Of a stretch of DNA of 64,000 bases, positions 35,280 through 45,013 are shown piece by piece. The stretch's first letter is position 1, and the number at the start of each line of letters is the position of its first letter. The notes under the pieces are model-generated. The model saw only the letters and a list, made by a program, of their open reading frames with translations. It was not told where the DNA came from and made no database searches. Location: positions 682,001-746,000 of the forward strand of contig NZ_LMXN01000001.1 in the NCBI RefSeq assembly GCF_001442615.1, written 5' to 3'. This DNA comes from Algoriphagus resistens (GTDB lineage Bacteria; Bacteroidota; Bacteroidia; Cytophagales; Cyclobacteriaceae). The position numbers and the translations under genes were made by a program.

Positions 35280-38200
35280 ATGAATACCAATTCCGGAGAG
35301 GATAAAAGCAAACCAGATCCATCGCCAGCCAATAGCTATCAAAATTTTGATGCTGAAAAGGATGTTTCCCTGTATAGAATCTGTAAGTTAAGCACTATTG
35401 TATGTTCGGGTTCTAAATCCCTGATTTTGTTTAAAGACCCTGATTATCTAGGACTTAAAGCGGAATATGGAGCTACCTTTGAAGGGAATGAAGCCCTGTC
35501 ATTTTTTAAAGAACAAACCTTGGCAGCCCAGTCTCTGATTAGCTGTGAAGAGGTCAAGAAGCTGGCTATATCCCCGTCTTTGTCTGAGGTATTTGAAGTA
35601 AATGATATTAAGTCTTTCGTTGGGCTTCCTCTTCGAAATGATAAGAATGAATGGATAGGCTGTCTCGTTGTTTTTGGATCAACGCCTATGTCACTGGACG
35701 GGGACTGCAAGACAGCGCTTGAATTGCTGGCAAGTGAGGCATTGGTTATTTTCCAGGAGCGTTCATTGATTGCTGAATTCAGTAATGTGGAGAAGCTTTT
35801 TAGTTTATCCAATGACCTCATCTGTATTGCAGGAACGGACGGTTTTTTCAAGAAAATCAATCCATCTTTTACCCAGTTATTGGGATGGGATGATCAAACG
35901 TTACTAGCAAGACCCTTCTATGACTTTATTCATCCTGAGGATATGGAAGGATCCCGTAAGCAACTTGGGAAATTGGTATCCGGCGAGCTTACAGTGGAGT
36001 TCATACATAGATTTCAGTGTAAAGATGGATCCTATAAAACGCTGGATTGGGTAGCCACACCGGAACGGCAAACCGGAAATATCTATGGTATAGCCCGGGA
36101 CATTACAGATTCCAGAGAAAAGGAAAAACAACTGGAAAAAAGTGAAAGCCGCCTGCGGGTATTTTTTGAAAATTCCCAAGGCCTGATGTGCACCCATGAC
36201 TTGGCAGGGGTCTTCCTTTCCGTCAATGAAGCGGGAGCAAATAAATTGGGCTATACGGCAGAACAAGTAATCGGGCGGAGTCTGTACGATATCGTGCCAG
36301 AACAGCGTCATCCGTTGATTGATGAGTATTTAGGTGTCGTTAAAGAAAAAGGTAAAGCAAGTGGCCAGATGATCACCCGTCACCGAGATGGTTCGCTGTT
36401 GATATGGATGTATAATAATGTCCTCGAAAATGACCAGGGAGGTGATGGTGAATATGTCATAGGGAATGCAATAGATATTACACAACGGGTATCCTTGGAG
36501 GAGAAATTGACCCAAGCGAGGTCTTTGCTGGAGGAAACAGGGAAAATAGCTAAAGTGGGAGGTTGGAATTTCGATGTGGAGACGAATAAGCTTACCTGGA
36601 CCCCGATGACCAGACTGATTCATGAGGTTCCCGAGGATTTTGAGCCTGATGTTTCTACAGGGATTTCCTTTTATAAGGAAGGAGAGAGCAGAAATAAGAT
36701 TACCCAAGCATGGAAGCAGGCCCTTGAGAATGGGATCCCATGGGAATTTGAATTGCAGATTGTCAGCTATAAAGGCAATGAAAAGTGGGTTCGGGCGATC
36801 GGGCAAGTAGAATTCAGAGAAAGTAAATGTGTCAGGATTCATGGGACGTTCCAGGATATCGATGAGAGCAAAACCGCGCAGATAGAATTGGATCAGACCA
36901 GAAAAGTATTGGACAATGTAATCAACGCATCATCGGAGGTTTGTGTGATTTCCACGGATATGGAGGGTGTTATTACTGTTTTTAACAGTGGTGCAGAGAA
37001 GATGCTTGGATATTCAGCTGATGAGGTAGTTGGCAGGTTAAAACCTGATTTCATACATAAACCTGAAGAAGTAAGACAGCGTGTGCTTGAACTGGAGCAT
37101 GAGCTGGGAAGGAAAGTTCATCCATCCAAAATGTTCACTACCATTGCTGATAGAGATGGGGTTGACCAACGGGATTGGACTTTCATTACAAAATCAGGTG
37201 ATGAAATATCTGTTTCTTTGGTCATTTCCCCGATGCGTGATCATGAAGATAATACCATAGGATATCTGGGGATTGCAATTGATAATACTGAAAAGAAAAA
37301 GATACAGCAGGATCTGATAAATGAGAAAAGCAGGCTGAGTGCATTTGTGCAGCATGCGCCAGCAGCGGTAGCTATGCTGGACAAGGATTTGAGGTACATA
37401 GCTGCAAGTAATCAGTGGAAGAAAGATTATAACCTTAAAAATCAGGATATAATCGGACAGTCGCATTACGATTTATTCCCTCAGCTGGATGAGGAAGTGA
37501 GAGCCAGGCTTCAGCGGGTTTTGGGTGGAGAGATAGAGCGCAGGGAGGAGGATAAGATCCGGCTTTTTGGCGAAATAGTAGATCGGTACGTCACATGGGA
37601 GTTGAGGCCCTGGTATCTTCATGATGGGGAAGTTGGGGGGATAATGCTCTTCACCCAAGACATAACCGGTCTGGTAAGACAGCGGGAAGAATTGAAAAAG
37701 GCCAAACTTCAGGCCGATGAAGCCAGTATAGCCAAATCAGAATTCCTGGCGAATATGAGTCATGAAATCAGAACCCCACTTAATGGCGTGATCGGGTTTA
37801 CAGACCTGGTATTGAAGACAAAACTGAACGAAACCCAATTGCAGTATTTAACGATTGTCAACCAGTCGGCCAATGCGCTCTTGAGTATTATTAACGATAT
37901 TCTGGATTTCTCAAAAATAGAGGCTGGAAAACTGGAATTGGATATAGAAAAGTGCGATCTCTACGAGCTTTGCTCGCAGGCGACCGATATTATTACCTAC
38001 CAGATCCAGCAAAAAGGAGTGGAGATGCTATTGAATATAGGGACAGATCTGCCAAGATTTGTGCATACTGATTCTGTCCGGCTGAAGCAGATTTTGGTGA
38101 ATTTGCTTGGCAATGCCTCCAAGTTTACGGAAAGAGGGGAAATCGAGTTGAAGATTGAAAACATCGCCACTTTGCAGGGGGCAAATACTATCCGGTTTGC

Positions 38201-39632
38201 GGTCAGGGATACTGGCGTAGGGATAAAGCCCGAGAACCAAAACAAAATCTTTGAAGCTTTTGAGCAGGAAGATAGCTCCACTACAAAAAAGTATGGCGGT
38301 TCCGGTCTCGGGCTGGCTATTTCAAACAGCTTGCTGAGGATGATGAACAGCAAATTGCAGTTGGAAAGTGAACTGGGTAAAGGGAGTCGGTTTTATTTTG
38401 AGGTTACACTTAACACCGAACAAGGTGAGGCAGTGGAATGGAATGATGTGAGTAAAATCAAAAAAGTGCTGATTGTGGATGATAATGAGAACAACCGCTT
38501 GATTGTCCGCCAGATGCTTTTACTCCAGAATATACCTTCTGTAGAAGCTTCCACAGGCTTTGAAGCACTTCAGATTTTAGCTTCAGGAGAGTCTTTTGAC
38601 GTGATCTTGATGGATTATCACATGCCTTTTATGGATGGATTGGAGACTATCCGAAAGATCAGGGAGAGTTTTAATCCTGATCCTGAGGCTTTGCCTATAA
38701 TGCTGCTGCACAGCTCTTCGGACGATCAGAAAATAATTAGTGCCTGCAAGGAATTTGGCGTACACCACAGGTTGATCAAGCCGATTAAAATCCAGGATTT
38801 TTATCATTCACTTTCCCATATTCATACCAGTGAGTTCAAGTCGGAAGAAGCTAAGAGTGAGGAATCTGAGGATTCAAGCTTGGTATTCACTGTATTATTG
38901 GCAGAAGATAATCAGATCAACATGCTTTTGGCAAAAACGATTATTAACAAAATAGCACCCAAGGCAACCATAGTCCAGACCTCTAACGGCTATGAAGCGC
39001 TGGAATACTGTAAAAGGGAACTGCCGGATCTGATCCTGATGGATGTGCAGATGCCCGAAATGAATGGTTATGAAGCGACTAAAAAAATTCGGGCCATTGA
39101 GCAGAATGTACATACGCCAATCATTGCTTTTACAGCTGGAAATGTAAAAGGAGAGCGTGAAAAATGTATCCAGGCCGGGATGGATGACTTTGTAGTGAAG
39201 CCCATAGTGGAAGAGGATATCCTGGTGATATTCCAGAAATGGCTTGATTGGGATTCCACAGTAGGAGTTCATGAAGGACCGGAAAAGGCAAATGAAGCAA
39301 ATGAGCATTATAATCCGGCCAAGCTTCAAAATTATTCTGATAATGATCCGATTGTGTTAAGCGGGCTTTTGGAGATAGTGGAGTCTGAGTTGAAAAAATC
39401 ACTGGAATCATTTGAGAAGCATATTGAGCTGCAGGATTTGAAGCGGTTAAACGAAGCAGGACACAAGCTATATGGCACTTCAATTACCACAGGAATGCAG
39501 ACCTTAGCTAAAATTGCGTTCCAATTTGAGCATCTTGATAGTTTTGAAGAAGGTATAGTAGGGGCACTTTACGACTCTTTAAAGAATGAAATCAGGATTG
39601 TGTTGGAGCTCGTATCAAAACAAGAGGTATAA
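35280..39632 (+). CDS. Hybrid sensor histidine kinase with GAF, PAS, two REC and HPt domains
   Basis: 1450 residues, apparently cytoplasmic (no membrane helix seen). Order: GAF-like (about 20-165), five PAS domains (about 165-285, 286-410, 415-535, 540-670, 675-805), HisKA with MSHEIRTPLNG (His near 826), HATPase (NLLGNASKFT, DTGVGI, GGSGLGLAIS; about 935-1050), receiver 1 (LIVDDNENN, phospho-Asp in ILMDYHMP near 1109), receiver 2 (LAEDNQIN, Asp in LILMDVQMP near 1252, Lys in VVKPI) and a C-terminal HPt (AGHKLYGTS, His near 1394). A complete phosphorelay in one chain. No DNA-binding output, so the final acceptor is elsewhere. Confidence 0.92.
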   Translation: MNTNSGEDKSKPDPSPANSYQNFDAEKDVSLYRICKLSTIVCSGSKSLILFKDPDYLGLKAEYGATFEGNEALSFFKEQTLAAQSLISCEEVKKLAISPSLSEVFEVNDIKSFVGLPLRNDKNEWIGCLVVFGSTPMSLDGDCKTALELLASEALVIFQERSLIAEFSNVEKLFSLSNDLICIAGTDGFFKKINPSFTQLLGWDDQTLLARPFYDFIHPEDMEGSRKQLGKLVSGELTVEFIHRFQCKDGSYKTLDWVATPERQTGNIYGIARDITDSREKEKQLEKSESRLRVFFENSQGLMCTHDLAGVFLSVNEAGANKLGYTAEQVIGRSLYDIVPEQRHPLIDEYLGVVKEKGKASGQMITRHRDGSLLIWMYNNVLENDQGGDGEYVIGNAIDITQRVSLEEKLTQARSLLEETGKIAKVGGWNFDVETNKLTWTPMTRLIHEVPEDFEPDVSTGISFYKEGESRNKITQAWKQALENGIPWEFELQIVSYKGNEKWVRAIGQVEFRESKCVRIHGTFQDIDESKTAQIELDQTRKVLDNVINASSEVCVISTDMEGVITVFNSGAEKMLGYSADEVVGRLKPDFIHKPEEVRQRVLELEHELGRKVHPSKMFTTIADRDGVDQRDWTFITKSGDEISVSLVISPMRDHEDNTIGYLGIAIDNTEKKKIQQDLINEKSRLSAFVQHAPAAVAMLDKDLRYIAASNQWKKDYNLKNQDIIGQSHYDLFPQLDEEVRARLQRVLGGEIERREEDKIRLFGEIVDRYVTWELRPWYLHDGEVGGIMLFTQDITGLVRQREELKKAKLQADEASIAKSEFLANMSHEIRTPLNGVIGFTDLVLKTKLNETQLQYLTIVNQSANALLSIINDILDFSKIEAGKLELDIEKCDLYELCSQATDIITYQIQQKGVEMLLNIGTDLPRFVHTDSVRLKQILVNLLGNASKFTERGEIELKIENIATLQGANTIRFAVRDTGVGIKPENQNKIFEAFEQEDSSTTKKYGGSGLGLAISNSLLRMMNSKLQLESELGKGSRFYFEVTLNTEQGEAVEWNDVSKIKKVLIVDDNENNRLIVRQMLLLQNIPSVEASTGFEALQILASGESFDVILMDYHMPFMDGLETIRKIRESFNPDPEALPIMLLHSSSDDQKIISACKEFGVHHRLIKPIKIQDFYHSLSHIHTSEFKSEEAKSEESEDSSLVFTVLLAEDNQINMLLAKTIINKIAPKATIVQTSNGYEALEYCKRELPDLILMDVQMPEMNGYEATKKIRAIEQNVHTPIIAFTAGNVKGEREKCIQAGMDDFVVKPIVEEDILVIFQKWLDWDSTVGVHEGPEKANEANEHYNPAKLQNYSDNDPIVLSGLLEIVESELKKSLESFEKHIELQDLKRLNEAGHKLYGTSITTGMQTLAKIAFQFEHLDSFEEGIVGALYDSLKNEIRIVLELVSKQEV

Positions 39633-39774
39633 GTTCCCTCTTCGTAGCGGGTAAACTGTTTCACATCTACTTAGATGGGGCCGGTTTGGGCAGTGGAGTC
39701 CGCACAAAGTCAAAAATTATCTCATTGAAAGATAAGTTTATACAAAAAGGAATCACAAATATTTGAATCAGCTT

Positions 39775-39804
39775 TTGCAATAACAAATCAATAACATACC
39801 TTTG
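39775..39804 (+). promoter_or_regulatory. Promoter of the tRNA-Asp operon
   Basis: TTG (39775-39777), exactly 19 bases, then TACCTTTG (39797-39804): a textbook Bacteroidota primary-sigma promoter (TTG-N19-TAnnTTTG), 61 bases before the first tRNA. Confidence 0.75.
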
Positions 39805-39865
39805 CATCACTCAAAAAGGGGGTAGTTAAAGCAATGGCTTAAAAATTTCCTTGAGAGTGGTAAAC

Positions 39866-39939
39866 GGAGTGGTAGTTCAGCTGGTTAGAATGCCTGCCTG
39901 TCACGCAGGAGGTCGCGGGTTCGAGTCCCGTCCATTCCG
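39866..39939 (+). tRNA. tRNA-Asp (GTC), copy 1
   Basis: 74 nt cloverleaf: acceptor GGAGTGG/CCATTCC, D-arm with AGTTCAGCTGGTTAGAA, anticodon stem CCTGC/GCAGG enclosing CTGTCAC (anticodon GTC), T-arm CGGGTTCGAGTCCCG, discriminator G. The CCA end is not encoded. Confidence 0.95.
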
Positions 39940-40040
39940 CAAAACTTAATGAAAAGTCATCAAGTTCAATACATAGTTCAGCTAGGCAGTCATTGGGAGA
40001 GTTAATTCTCCTTGAGACCTTAGTCTTATTTTGATTCATT

Positions 40041-40114
40041 GGAGTGGTAGTTCAGCTGGTTAGAATGCCTGCCTGTCACGCAGGAGGTCGCGGGTTCGAG
40101 TCCCGTCCATTCCG
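40041..40114 (+). tRNA. tRNA-Asp (GTC), copy 2
   Basis: Identical over all 74 nt to the copy at 39866, separated by 101 bases of unrelated sequence. Shares the promoter at 39775 and the terminator just after it. Confidence 0.95.
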
Positions 40115-40117
40115 CAG

Positions 40118-40145
40118 AAGTCCCGAAGAAATTCGGGACTTTTTG
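40118..40145 (+). terminator. Rho-independent terminator of the tRNA operon
   Basis: AAGTCCCGAA / TTCGGGACTT with a GAAA tetraloop, followed by a T run; starts 3 bases after the second tRNA-Asp. Confidence 0.9.
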
Positions 40146-40262
40146 CTTTTATTACCATGTGGACCTCTTATAAGGCTTTTTCGTTTTTTTACTGGCGAGG
40201 GATTAAAATTTTTAATTCCAAAGGGTATATGCTTATCTTTGTTTTTTCCAAAAATCACCAGA

Positions 40263-41210
40263 ATGGTATTAGAATTTGAAAAACCTATAGCTGATTTAGA
40301 ACAGAAACTTCAGGAAATGAAGGATTTGGCTATCGGCAGAAATATCGATTTAAGTTCAGATATTGAATCCCTTGAAGATAAAATTCTTGCTTTGAAAAAA
40401 GAAACTTTTCAAAATCTGACCCGCTGGCAGCGAGTTCAGCTCTCCCGGCACGCCGATAGACCTTATGCACTTGATTATATCTATGAGATGACAAATGATT
40501 TTGTCGAGCTTCATGGAGATAGAAACGTAGCGGATGATAAAGCTATGGTAGGAGGTCTGGGAGATCTGGATGGCAGGTCAGTCATGTTCATCGGACAGCA
40601 AAAGGGTAGGAATACCAAACAGCGCCAGATGAGAAATTTTGGAATGGCAAATCCAGAAGGGTATAGAAAGGCTCTTCGGCTGATGAAAATGGCCGAGAAA
40701 TTCGGTAAGCCAATAGTAACGCTTATCGATACTCCGGGCGCTTTTCCAGGCTTGGAAGCTGAGGAAAGAGGGCAAGGGGAGGCAATCGCCAGGAACATCA
40801 AAGAAATGTTTATGTTGAAAGTGCCGGTCATCTGTGTGATTATCGGGGAAGGGGCATCAGGCGGTGCCCTGGGCATCGCAATCGGTGATCGTGTAATGAT
40901 GCTGGAAAATTCCTGGTATTCTGTGATATCGCCGGAAAACTGCTCTACCATCTTGTGGAGAAGCTGGGATTATAAGGAGCAGGCGGCGGAGTCTCTTAAG
41001 TTAACTGCTTTGGACATGAAGGGGAATGGCCTGGTGGATGATATAATACCAGAACCGCTGGGAGGAGCACACAAAGACCTGAAAAAGATGGCTCAGACTT
41101 TAAAGGAGACGATTAGTAAAACATTGAAAGAGCTTGATAAGATTAAGCCGGAAAAAAGAATAGATCAGCGCATCGACAAGTTTTGCTCGATGGGTGTAGT
41201 AGTTGAGTAA
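40263..41210 (+). CDS. accA: Acetyl-CoA carboxylase carboxyltransferase subunit alpha
   Basis: 315 residues, the standard AccA length. N-terminal [16 protein letters not shown] with the coiled lead, then [66 protein letters not shown] and [18 protein letters not shown], the carboxyltransferase crotonase-fold motifs. Works with AccD, AccB and AccC to make malonyl-CoA for fatty acid synthesis. The frame is open back into the tRNA, but the ATG at 40263 is where family homology begins. A TATCTTTG box at 40234-40241 fits a -7 element. Confidence 0.95.
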   Translation: MVLEFEKPIADLEQKLQEMKDLAIGRNIDLSSDIESLEDKILALKKETFQNLTRWQRVQLSRHADRPYALDYIYEMTNDFVELHGDRNVADDKAMVGGLGDLDGRSVMFIGQQKGRNTKQRQMRNFGMANPEGYRKALRLMKMAEKFGKPIVTLIDTPGAFPGLEAEERGQGEAIARNIKEMFMLKVPVICVIIGEGASGGALGIAIGDRVMMLENSWYSVISPENCSTILWRSWDYKEQAAESLKLTALDMKGNGLVDDIIPEPLGGAHKDLKKMAQTLKETISKTLKELDKIKPEKRIDQRIDKFCSMGVVVE

Positions 41211-41218
41211 AGCATTTC

Positions 41219-41254
41219 AGACCCGGATTTCCTAAAAAGTCCGGGCTTTTTCTT
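41219..41254 (+). terminator. Rho-independent terminator of accA
   Basis: CCCGGA / TCCGGG stem with a 12-base loop followed by CTTTTTCTTTC, 9 bases after the accA stop and just before the MBL gene. Confidence 0.8.
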
Positions 41255-41261
41255 TCTGCCC

Positions 41262-42101
41262 ATGGAATTATATGTAGTCAATACCGGATTTTTTAAGCTT
41301 GATGGCGGCGCCATGTTTGGAGTGGTGCCAAAAACACTTTGGTCACGCACTAACCAGGCAGATGAAAATAACCTTTGCACCTGGGCTATGAGATCTCTGC
41401 TGGTAGTAGAGGGAAATAGAATCGTATTGATTGACAACGGTATTGGGGATAAGCAGGAGGCCAGGTTTTTCTCCCATTACTATCTTCACGGAGATGACTC
41501 TTTGGAGAAGAGCCTGAAGAAACTTGGGGTAAGTGCCCATCAAATCACGGATAATTTCCTTACTCATTTGCATTTTGACCATTGCGGAGGAGGGGTGAAA
41601 TACGGTTCCCATGGCCAATATGAGATGACTTTTCCAAGAGCAACCTACTGGTCAAATAAAGAGCACTGGCAGTGGGCAACTGTTCCTAATCCCAGGGAAA
41701 AAGCATCCTTCCTTGAAGAGAATATACTTCCTATGCAGGAATTGGGGCAGTTGGATTATATAGCATTGGATAAAAAGTCATTTTTCCCCGGTTTTGACTT
41801 TATTACTGCGGACGGACATACCGATAAGCAGATGTTACCGAAGATTCAATACAAGGGAAAAACAGTTGTTTTCGTGGCGGATCTGTTGCCGTCTGTAGGC
41901 CATATACCCTTGCCTTATGTGATGGGATACGATACCCGGCCACTCCTCACTATGGACGAAAAATCAAAGTTTCTGGAAGAGGCTGCACGCGAAGAGTATA
42001 TTTTATTCCTGGAGCATGATCCTTTGAATGAGTGCTGTACCGTGAAAATGACGGATAAAGGAGTCCGTTTGGATCAAACATTCAGACTGGATGAAATCTA
42101 A
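41262..42101 (+). CDS. Metallo-beta-lactamase-fold hydrolase
   Basis: 279 residues with the HxHxDH zinc motif LTHLHFDHCGG (about 105-115), a downstream His in DGHTDKQM (about 187) and a final EHDP near 253, as in quorum-quenching lactonase and related MBL hydrolases. Metal-dependent hydrolysis of a lactone or ester is likely; substrate unknown. The gene overlaps the patatin gene by 11 bases, and patatin and acyltransferase follow, suggesting a lipid-related operon. Confidence 0.9.
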   Translation: MELYVVNTGFFKLDGGAMFGVVPKTLWSRTNQADENNLCTWAMRSLLVVEGNRIVLIDNGIGDKQEARFFSHYYLHGDDSLEKSLKKLGVSAHQITDNFLTHLHFDHCGGGVKYGSHGQYEMTFPRATYWSNKEHWQWATVPNPREKASFLEENILPMQELGQLDYIALDKKSFFPGFDFITADGHTDKQMLPKIQYKGKTVVFVADLLPSVGHIPLPYVMGYDTRPLLTMDEKSKFLEEAAREEYILFLEHDPLNECCTVKMTDKGVRLDQTFRLDEI

Positions 42102-42894
42102 ACTGAAGATTGGGATAGCACTTTCAGGGGGAGGTGTACGGGGGATTGCGCATCTGGGAGTCCTCAAAGCGCTCACAGAATCCGGGATCTTTCTGACCAA
42201 GGTTTCCGGGACATCAGCGGGAGCCATTGCAGGCGCTATGTTTTGCCAAGGGTATACACCCGAAGAAATCCTAAAAATCATTGTAGAGACCAATTATTTC
42301 AAGTTTCTGCGCCCGGCAATTTCAATGACAGGATTTTTTAAGATGAATTCTGTCGGGAATCTATTCAGGCTTTATCTGGACCATGATGATTTTGCAAAGT
42401 TGAAAATTCCCTTAACCGTAGCAGCTACTGATATCAAAAAGGGGAAAGTTAGGTATTACTCAGAAGGGGAGTTGATCCGGCCGATTATGGCATCTTCCTG
42501 CATTCCCGGTATGTTTGATCCTATTGTTATTGGTAAACGGTTCCTTGTAGATGGTGGGATACTCAACAACCTTCCTGTGGAGCCCCTGGAGGGGATTTGT
42601 GATTATGTGATTGGGGTGAACTGCAATCAACTTCCGGAAGAGAGCAATGTGGGGAATATGAAAAAACTTATTGAGCGCTCTATTATCATGGCAATGAACT
42701 ATAATGTATATAGCAGAAAATCCAAATGTGACTATTTTATAGAACCACCGGGATTGGGAAGATATGGCGTTTTTGATATTAAAAAGGCTTCCGAATTATT
42801 TGGTGTGGGGTATGACCACACAATGAATTTTATTGAAAACAATCCATCGATTTTAGAATTAACTGTAAATAGCGTAAAATCTAGTAAAGCATGA
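42091..42894 (+). CDS. Patatin-like phospholipase
   Basis: 267 residues with the oxyanion glycine-rich motif SGGGVRGIAHLG, the nucleophile motif GTSAGAIAG and the catalytic aspartate motif DGGILNN, the Ser-Asp dyad of patatin/RssA-type acyl hydrolases. Expected to cleave membrane or storage lipid acyl esters. Overlaps the MBL gene upstream by 11 bases and the acyltransferase downstream by 4 bases (ATGA), so the three are cotranslated. Confidence 0.93.
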   Translation: MKSKLKIGIALSGGGVRGIAHLGVLKALTESGIFLTKVSGTSAGAIAGAMFCQGYTPEEILKIIVETNYFKFLRPAISMTGFFKMNSVGNLFRLYLDHDDFAKLKIPLTVAATDIKKGKVRYYSEGELIRPIMASSCIPGMFDPIVIGKRFLVDGGILNNLPVEPLEGICDYVIGVNCNQLPEESNVGNMKKLIERSIIMAMNYNVYSRKSKCDYFIEPPGLGRYGVFDIKKASELFGVGYDHTMNFIENNPSILELTVNSVKSSKA

Positions 42895-43451
42895 TGAAGT
42901 TTTTGTCACGTATTGTGTTTTGGGTTTCGGGCTGGTCTTTGAATAATCAGTGGCCCGAGGGGTTGAAGAAAGCTGTACTTATCGCTATTCCCCACACTTC
43001 TAACTGGGATATACTATATGCCAGGGCAGCATTTTTTTTGATGGATATCCCTGTGCGGTTTACCATCAAAAAAGAAGTCATGGTAGGGCCACTGGGCTGG
43101 TTACTGAAAGGCCTTGGTGCTATCGCCATAGATAGGAAGCGTATACCTGGTGGCAGAAAGCAGACCTATACTGAATCTATGGTTACCATGCTCAAAGAGC
43201 GGGATGAGCTAGTGATCATGGTGACTCCTGAAGGGACCAGAAGCCAGGTTAAAAAATGGAAATCAGGGTTTTATCATATAGCACTTGAGGCAAATGTCCC
43301 TATAATTGTAGGCTACCTTGACTATAAGAAAAAGGTAGCCGGGATCGGCCCTTGTATCTATCCGGACGGTCAGATGGAAGCGCAGATCGAAGAGCTAAAA
43401 GTGTTCGGGAGAACGGTTACCGGAAAGCATCCTGAGAAGGGGATATTGTAG
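42891..43451 (+). CDS. 1-acyl-glycerol-3-phosphate acyltransferase-like protein (PlsC family)
   Basis: 186 residues. The HX4D catalytic motif is PHTSNWDILY (about 35-44) and the second motif is TPEGTRSQVKKWKSGFYHIA (about 118-137), as in PlsC-type acyltransferases of the short, single-domain class. Adds an acyl chain to a lysolipid; beside a patatin this suggests phospholipid remodelling. Its 3' end and terminator are duplicated 1416 bases downstream. Confidence 0.9.
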   Translation: MMKFLSRIVFWVSGWSLNNQWPEGLKKAVLIAIPHTSNWDILYARAAFFLMDIPVRFTIKKEVMVGPLGWLLKGLGAIAIDRKRIPGGRKQTYTESMVTMLKERDELVIMVTPEGTRSQVKKWKSGFYHIALEANVPIIVGYLDYKKKVAGIGPCIYPDGQMEAQIEELKVFGRTVTGKHPEKGIL

Positions 43452-43569
43452 GGCGATTGATTTTCTGATAGTTAACTGATGATGGAATCCTGTCAGTTAA
43501 CTTTTTGTAACATCCACAAATTAGTTTTGAGGTTGCTTTTATTTAACTTTTAACTAATAAAGTTTTTGT
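43341..43569. repeat. 229-bp direct repeat, copy 1
   Basis: Covers the last 110 bases of the acyltransferase gene, its terminator and the leader of the next gene. Aligns without gap to 44757-44985 (constant offset 1416) with scattered substitutions. Flanks the DUF4221 lipoprotein. Confidence 0.9.
43470..43506 (+). terminator. Rho-independent terminator
   Basis: AGTTAACTGA / TCAGTTAACT perfect 10-bp stem followed by TTTTT, 18 bases after the acyltransferase stop. The duplicated copy at 44886 has one stem mismatch. Confidence 0.85.
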
Positions 43570-43590
43570 TGGCTTCTAAATTGTGCTTTT

Positions 43591-44748
43591 ATGAGATTAG
43601 TTGTTGCTGTCGCTTCTTTCCTGATTGTTTGTTCATGCGCCTCAAAAGAGCAGAAAAAAAAGACCGTTTCAGATCAGATCAGCGTTTCCCTGGATACTGT
43701 CATGATCGACGCAGGGGATGAGTTTCTGTATTTACAGGATCAATTGTATTCGTCTAGTTTAGCTGCTGACAAAAACGTGCTGTTCAACTTTAATTACAAA
43801 GAGTATAAGTTAGAGAAGATCGATCTGAACCGGCTTAGGTTGGAACAACTAACCAAATTTGAAAAGGAAGGGCCGGATGGTATTGGGTCTACTTATCCAA
43901 AATTTAAGGTTTTAAGCGACCAAAATTTACTTTGGTGGACCTACAGTTTCTATAAAATATTTGATCAAAAAGGGCAGTTTATCAGGGATCTGGAATTGGA
44001 TAAGATAGCTGATGGGTACCTCGAAGGGTATGAATCTTATCTAATGGATCTTTTCTTGGACCAAAGTAACTCGGAGCGGGTTATAGGATTAATTAAACAT
44101 TGGCAAAGCGGGAAGAGTTTTTTCCTTGACTTTGATTTAGCGAACCAAACCTTTAAAAAAATTGACTTGCCTGAGTTGGATAAAATCTCAGATTATACCG
44201 TTAAGCTACTTTCTGACGGACGCCCTGCAGGTGGGTATGGAGGATCGGTTTATTCCGTTCAGGCGAGTGATAAGATTCTTTTGAGTACAAATACCTTTAA
44301 TGAGGTGCAGGTTTTCGATTTAACCACAGACAGTCTATACCATAAAGCGTGGGATACTTCATTGCTAGGATACAGGAGAACTTACCTACCTCCAAAATCA
44401 GTTGAACATTCCTCAGGAGAATTAAAAGAGATTGTAAGGAAATCAGAAGAAGATATATCCTATAAAGCGTTTTTCTGGGATCAGAAAAGTGAACGTTTTT
44501 TAAGGTTTTCTGAAAGAAAACATTTTGGTGAGGAGCTCACTGATTATGGAAGCTATGTTGCTATAGGAGCAGATGTATTCCTAAGCATATATGATAAGGA
44601 GTTAAACCTGATTTCTGAAGCCATAATACCGGAATTGACACAATCACCCAAGGTGCATTTTGCGAAAGATGGTAACATCTGGATGTTTGAGAACATTGCT
44701 GATGAACTGGCATTTGTGATCATAAAGGTTGGGGATATCGGAGCATAA
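43591..44748 (+). CDS. DUF4221-like lipoprotein
   Basis: 385 residues with a lipoprotein signal ending FLIVCSC (Cys16). The rest resembles the DUF4221 family of Bacteroidota surface lipoproteins, with beta-propeller-like repeats (LYLQDQLYSSSLAADKNVLF, GIGSTYPKFKVLSDQNLLW, HFAKDGNIWMFENIADELAF). Function unknown. The gene is bracketed by 229-bp direct repeats, so it was probably introduced or rearranged as a unit. Confidence 0.75.
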   Translation: MRLVVAVASFLIVCSCASKEQKKKTVSDQISVSLDTVMIDAGDEFLYLQDQLYSSSLAADKNVLFNFNYKEYKLEKIDLNRLRLEQLTKFEKEGPDGIGSTYPKFKVLSDQNLLWWTYSFYKIFDQKGQFIRDLELDKIADGYLEGYESYLMDLFLDQSNSERVIGLIKHWQSGKSFFLDFDLANQTFKKIDLPELDKISDYTVKLLSDGRPAGGYGGSVYSVQASDKILLSTNTFNEVQVFDLTTDSLYHKAWDTSLLGYRRTYLPPKSVEHSSGELKEIVRKSEEDISYKAFFWDQKSERFLRFSERKHFGEELTDYGSYVAIGADVFLSIYDKELNLISEAIIPELTQSPKVHFAKDGNIWMFENIADELAFVIIKVGDIGA

Positions 44749-44756
44749 AAAAATTA

Positions 44757-44867
44757 GGGGTCAGTCTTTGTATCTATCCGGACGGTCAGATGGACGCGCA
44801 GATCGAGGAGCTAAAAGTGTTCGGGAGAACGGTTACCGGAAAGCATCCCGAGAAGGGGATATTGTAG
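44757..44867 (+). pseudogene. Acyltransferase (PlsC-type) 3'-end fragment
   Basis: In-frame remnant encoding the last 37 residues of the acyltransferase at 42891 (CIYPDGQMDAQIEELKVFGR, then TVTGKHPEKGIL and TAG). It has no start and is part of the downstream direct repeat. Confidence 0.85.
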
Positions 44868-44985
44868 GGCGATTGATTTTCTGATAGTTAACTGATGATG
44901 GAATCCTGTCAGTTCACTTTTTGTAACATCCACAATTTAGTTTTTAGGCTGCTTTCAATTTACATATAACCAATAAAGTTTTTGT
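44757..44985. repeat. 229-bp direct repeat, copy 2
   Basis: Second copy of 43341-43569, ending 28 bases before the next ORF (45014). It gives that ORF the same kind of leader that the first copy gives the DUF4221 gene. Confidence 0.9.
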
Positions 44986-45013
44986 AACTTAAGATTCCAG
45001 AGACATAAAAACT

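Noticed and set aside
39839..40039. Minus-strand ORF across the first tRNA-Asp
   Set aside because: It is the antisense of the tRNA and its flanks.
40044..40262. N-terminal extension of AccA reaching into tRNA-Asp
   Set aside because: The residues are translated tRNA and terminator sequence; AccA homology starts at the ATG at 40263.
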